Positions 61,542 through 64,000 of a stretch of 64,000 nucleotides of DNA are shown one piece after another. Under the pieces are notes generated by a model. It worked only from the letters and a program-made list of their open reading frames with translations, was not told the DNA's origin and ran no database searches. The position numbers and the translations under genes are program-made. Numbering within the stretch: position 1 is the first letter of the stretch; each line of letters opens with the position of its first letter. Source of the DNA: Dictyobacter formicarum (GTDB lineage Bacteria > Chloroflexota > Ktedonobacteria > Ktedonobacterales > Ktedonobacteraceae); the NCBI RefSeq assembly GCF_016587435.1, contig NZ_BNJJ01000021.1:1-64000 (forward strand), in the 5' to 3' direction.

Positions 61542-62642
61542 ATGACATCTACTGCTCATGAGATTAGCCAGAATGAGGATCGTACTTATACATGCTCTGT
61601 GTGCCACTGGACATGGAAACATTATCCTCAATCACCTTGCCCGGGCGTACAGCATTACATCTACGGAAACTGGCCAGATTACCTTTACACGTATACCCAA
61701 CTGCGAAGACTCAAGCTCAAACCAGGTACAGGGCCAGAGGGTTGCTACTTCATCAGAAAAGCTCCGTATACGCGATACCTCTACAACATCCATACCGCCA
61801 TTCGCCGACGCGTTCCAACACCAAAACAACAGGAGGCGATTCAAAAGATGCGCACCGGCCTTGTCCAAGCGTACACTTGCAGAACCTGCGGCTATTATGA
61901 TTCGAGCCACGGAAAGGGGAGATATGCAGTGAAAGTCCGGATGGGGTATTGCCGGGGCTGCTGGAGAGAGATAAGACACAGGGAAAAACAGGCGAGCATC
62001 TGCCAGTGGGCCGATGAATACATGCGCCGTTCATCAGAGTGGATAGTGCTCGATAGCGAGACGACCGGGCTCGATAGTGGCGATGAAGTCATAGAGCTGG
62101 CCATCATGAGCTCTTCCGGAGCTATCTTGTTTTCCTCGTTAATCCAACCGCAAGATCCCAATCGCCCCGATCTGGCGACGCACATACACGGCATCACACC
62201 AGCGATGTTAAGGGATGCGCCAACATTTCCTCAGGTCTGGCCGACAATCAAAGCCATTCTGCGTCGATACAGACGCGTGCTGGTCTATAACGCGTCCTTT
62301 GATCGCCATCTTCTCTCAGTCACAGCACAGCGCTACGGGTATAAATTGCCATCTGCCATATGGGATTGCCTGATGGAGCAATACGCGCAGTATCACGGAG
62401 CCTGGAGTAGCTACTATCAATCATACACCTGGCAAAAGCTGAGCGTAGCATGCCAGCGTCTAGGCATCCCGCCACAGGGATCATTCCACCGCGCCACTGC
62501 AGATGCGCTCAACGCCCTTGAAGTACTCAGAGCACTGGCCAGGCGACATGGGTCATTGGATCTCCACCTAGCCCCCATTCAATCGGCCCCCCAGCAGCAA
62601 GATCGATCAGACCTCACCGATAGCAGTGATCATCCTTTTTAG
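61542..62642 (+). CDS. DEDDh exonuclease with N-terminal zinc-ribbon-like region
   Basis: A 366-aa protein. Two CxxC pairs at the N-terminus (YTCSVCHWTW, YTCRTCGYYD and CRGCW) suggest zinc ribbons. From residue about 165, WIVLDSETTGLDSGDEVIELA starts a DnaQ-type 3'-5' exonuclease, with VYNASFDRHLL as Exo II and a likely Exo III FHRATADALNALEVL. The start at 61542 is chosen with AGAAGAG nearby and lies after the Dam stop. The combination of zinc region and exonuclease fits an element-encoded proofreading or DNA-processing protein alongside the family A polymerase. Confidence 0.85.
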   Translation: MTSTAHEISQNEDRTYTCSVCHWTWKHYPQSPCPGVQHYIYGNWPDYLYTYTQLRRLKLKPGTGPEGCYFIRKAPYTRYLYNIHTAIRRRVPTPKQQEAIQKMRTGLVQAYTCRTCGYYDSSHGKGRYAVKVRMGYCRGCWREIRHREKQASICQWADEYMRRSSEWIVLDSETTGLDSGDEVIELAIMSSSGAILFSSLIQPQDPNRPDLATHIHGITPAMLRDAPTFPQVWPTIKAILRRYRRVLVYNASFDRHLLSVTAQRYGYKLPSAIWDCLMEQYAQYHGAWSSYYQSYTWQKLSVACQRLGIPPQGSFHRATADALNALEVLRALARRHGSLDLHLAPIQSAPQQQDRSDLTDSSDHPF

Positions 62643-62769
62643 GATACTTCTGGTCAGCATATTCATACAGTCCTCAACTATCTAAAAATTTTACATCAAT
62701 TACAGCATCCATCAACCACACTCTTAAACCTCAGGGTTTTTTACTATAAGAAAAACAAGGAGATTTGCC

Positions 62770-63000
62770 ATGCGAAAACGCACTGCTGTCCCCGCGGACA
62801 AACGACCCATTCAGCCATTAGCTCTTTCAGTCGAAGAGGCCGGGCATGCTCTAGGTGTGGGCAAAGATAAAATATATCACCTCATCAAATTCAAAGGCCT
62901 ACCAGTCATAGATCTGGGCGAAGGCCGCGAAATGCTACGGGTCCCCGTGGAAGGGCTAAAGAGATGGCTGGAAAAACAGGAGAAATCATCAGTAGCTTAA
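62770..63000 (+). CDS. xis: Excisionase (MerR/helix-turn-helix Xis family)
   Basis: A 76-aa DNA-binding protein with LALSVEEAGHALGVGKDKIYHLI followed by GLPVIDLGEGREMLRVPVEG and RWLEKQ, the hallmark of Xis/excisionase-family proteins. AACAAGGAG precedes the ATG. It directly precedes the integrase gene, as expected for recombination directionality control. Confidence 0.9.
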   Translation: MRKRTAVPADKRPIQPLALSVEEAGHALGVGKDKIYHLIKFKGLPVIDLGEGREMLRVPVEGLKRWLEKQEKSSVA

Positions 63001-63015
63001 TAGTTTGGTAGTTTG

Positions 63016-63052
63016 AGCCTCGAGCCAAGGCATCTGGCTTGAGGCTTTTTTT
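63016..63052 (+). terminator. Intrinsic terminator after xis
   Basis: A 12-bp stem (63016-63027 with 63035-63046, one G-T pair) and a 7-nt loop are followed by T7. It lies 16 bp past the xis stop and would separate xis from the integrase transcript. Confidence 0.85.
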
Positions 63053-63091
63053 ATTCTTCATTCGAATAAGCAGCAGAGAAAGAAGGTACTC

Positions 63092-64000
63092 ATGCCCAGG
63101 TCGAAGAAGCAAGTAGGACGTAGAGTCTACGGTACAGGGAGCGTTTATCAGCGGAAAGGTCGTAAAAAACACCCCTGGGTGGCCACCTTTGTCGAAGAAG
63201 ATACAGGAAAAAGAAGGTATATCCAGGCAGACTCGGAAAAAGAAGCGAACGATTTGCTACAGAAGGCCCTTTACGACCAGAAACACGGTACTCTTGCCAC
63301 CGGGCCGCGCCAAACTGTCAAGCAGTATCTAGAGTACTGGCTCGAAGATGTTCATAAAGTTGCCATCAAACTGACCTCTTATACACTTTACCGGCGCAAC
63401 TTCAATAAACACATCATTCCCACTGTTGGGCAAATACAACTTCAGAAACTAAGGCCAAACCACGTACAAGCATTGTTAGCGAAAAAACAACAGGAGGGGC
63501 AATCTCCCCAATCTATACGCCTCATACATAGACAGTTAAACGCGGCACTTAATGACGCCGTCAAATGGAACTATATCAGCAAAAATCCTTGCAAAGGTGT
63601 AGAACTCCCAAGAAATAGACCGCTAGAAATCCACTATCTGACAATGGAACAAGCCCAAGCTCTTCTCGAAGCCGCAAAGAGAACCCAACTCGAGTGCCTT
63701 CTAGCCATGGCCATTACTACAGGAATGCGGAAAGGCGAACTCCTGGCGCTCCACTGGAAAGATGTCGATCTAGAAGCGCGAAGACTCAAGGTCCGCTATA
63801 CAGTCATGCCCCTCACATCATATGGCTATGTTGAGACCGAGCCAAAGACAGACTCCAGTAAGCGCACCATCATGCTACCAGCCTTTGTCATTGACGTTCT
63901 CAAACAGCATCGTGCAGCCCTGCTAGAACAGCGCCTACAAGCAGGCACACAATGGGAAGAAAAAGGTCTGGTCTTTCCCAATGCAACCGGAAATTATACA
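63092..64000 (+). CDS. int: Tyrosine-type site-specific integrase (partial, runs off the edge)
   Basis: 303 codons are visible from the ATG at 63092 (AGAAGGTACTC upstream), and the gene continues past the window. The N-terminus (GTGSVYQRKGRKKHPWVATF) is an arm-binding domain, followed by the core-binding domain (LTSYTLYRRNFNKHIIPTVGQI). The catalytic domain follows, with the first catalytic Arg in ITTGMRKGELLALHW. The HxxR and Tyr boxes lie beyond the edge. It most likely integrates the element at an attachment site just past the right edge. Confidence 0.93.
   Translation, partial: MPRSKKQVGRRVYGTGSVYQRKGRKKHPWVATFVEEDTGKRRYIQADSEKEANDLLQKALYDQKHGTLATGPRQTVKQYLEYWLEDVHKVAIKLTSYTLYRRNFNKHIIPTVGQIQLQKLRPNHVQALLAKKQQEGQSPQSIRLIHRQLNAALNDAVKWNYISKNPCKGVELPRNRPLEIHYLTMEQAQALLEAAKRTQLECLLAMAITTGMRKGELLALHWKDVDLEARRLKVRYTVMPLTSYGYVETEPKTDSSKRTIMLPAFVIDVLKQHRAALLEQRLQAGTQWEEKGLVFPNATGNYT

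Larger units (their letters stand above)
46226..64000. mobile_element. Integrative (AICE-like) element, right end outside the window
   Basis: A block of mostly plus-strand genes with the parts of a self-transferring integrative element. They are an XRE repressor with operators, a membrane-anchored HerA/FtsK-like ATPase, an SpdB-like membrane/HTH protein, a primase-polymerase Rep, a DNA polymerase, a Dam methylase, an excisionase and a tyrosine integrase. The Prim-Pol Rep plus adjacent xis-int order is the arrangement known from actinomycete integrative and conjugative elements. The left boundary is not defined: no att duplicate was seen, and it may lie anywhere from about 44.6 to 46.6 kb. The integrase and attachment site run past the right edge. 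Confidence 0.65.

Overview
The window most resembles a member of the Ktedonobacteria (Chloroflexota). This is inferred from the gene mix: XRE-TPR regulators, large PAS kinases, caspase/NACHT proteins, an orphan larC, and an integrative element similar in layout to those of filamentous actinobacteria. No rRNA or marker gene in the window proves it.

Region 1 (1-19 kb) is mostly chromosomal housekeeping with scattered oddities. It holds a molybdopterin oxidoreductase, a DnaQ-exonuclease/DinG-like protein whose helicase motifs look degenerate, the dITP/XTP pyrophosphatase RdgB, a tRNA-Thr(CGU) behind a consensus promoter, a four-PAS cytosolic histidine kinase, a membrane protein with a zinc-ribbon neighbour, a DUF1992 protein, the LarC nickel-cofactor enzyme, a sigma-factor-like regulator and glycogen synthase. 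At 12.6-13.3 kb lies a gene made almost entirely of ten 20-24-residue repeats, followed by a small protein with its own short repeat. Five unusually perfect long hairpins (9.5, 13.4, 17.2, 17.3 and 17.5 kb) have different stem sequences. Four of them share a downstream TTTGAGC block, so they form a dispersed hairpin family.

Region 2 (19-41 kb) is a dense defence island, all on the minus strand. It contains a 1949-residue caspase-NACHT-HEAT protein with a small membrane partner, a PD-(D/E)XK-DUF2075 helicase, a NUDIX hydrolase, a protein with a C-terminal HEPN motif, a small Cys-rich protein, and a three-gene operon: SNF2 helicase with DUF3883, DUF1156-type adenine methylase, and DUF499 ATPase with an N-terminal Swt1-type HEPN domain.

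Region 3 (41-46 kb) has a lipoprotein, two small hypotheticals, glycine oxidase ThiO, and an XRE-TPR regulator. That regulator's upstream region carries seven AAACG-type direct repeats at about one helical turn.

Region 4 (about 46.2-64 kb, running off the right edge) looks like an integrative, probably conjugative element. On the left are small membrane genes and an XRE repressor with three matching 12-bp operators around a strong promoter. Then come small hypotheticals, a HicA-like toxin, a membrane protein, a membrane-anchored HerA/FtsK-like ATPase, an SpdB-like membrane/HTH protein, and a nucleotide/sulfur cassette (DUF488, deoxyribosyltransferase-like, PP-loop). The replication module is a primase-polymerase with AAA+ ATPase and a family A DNA polymerase. 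It is followed by a frameshifted recombinase remnant, a Dam-type methylase, a DnaQ-type exonuclease, an excisionase and a tyrosine integrase. The Prim-Pol/Xis/Int/translocase layout parallels actinomycete AICEs.

All family assignments come from reading motifs by eye. No database search was possible.
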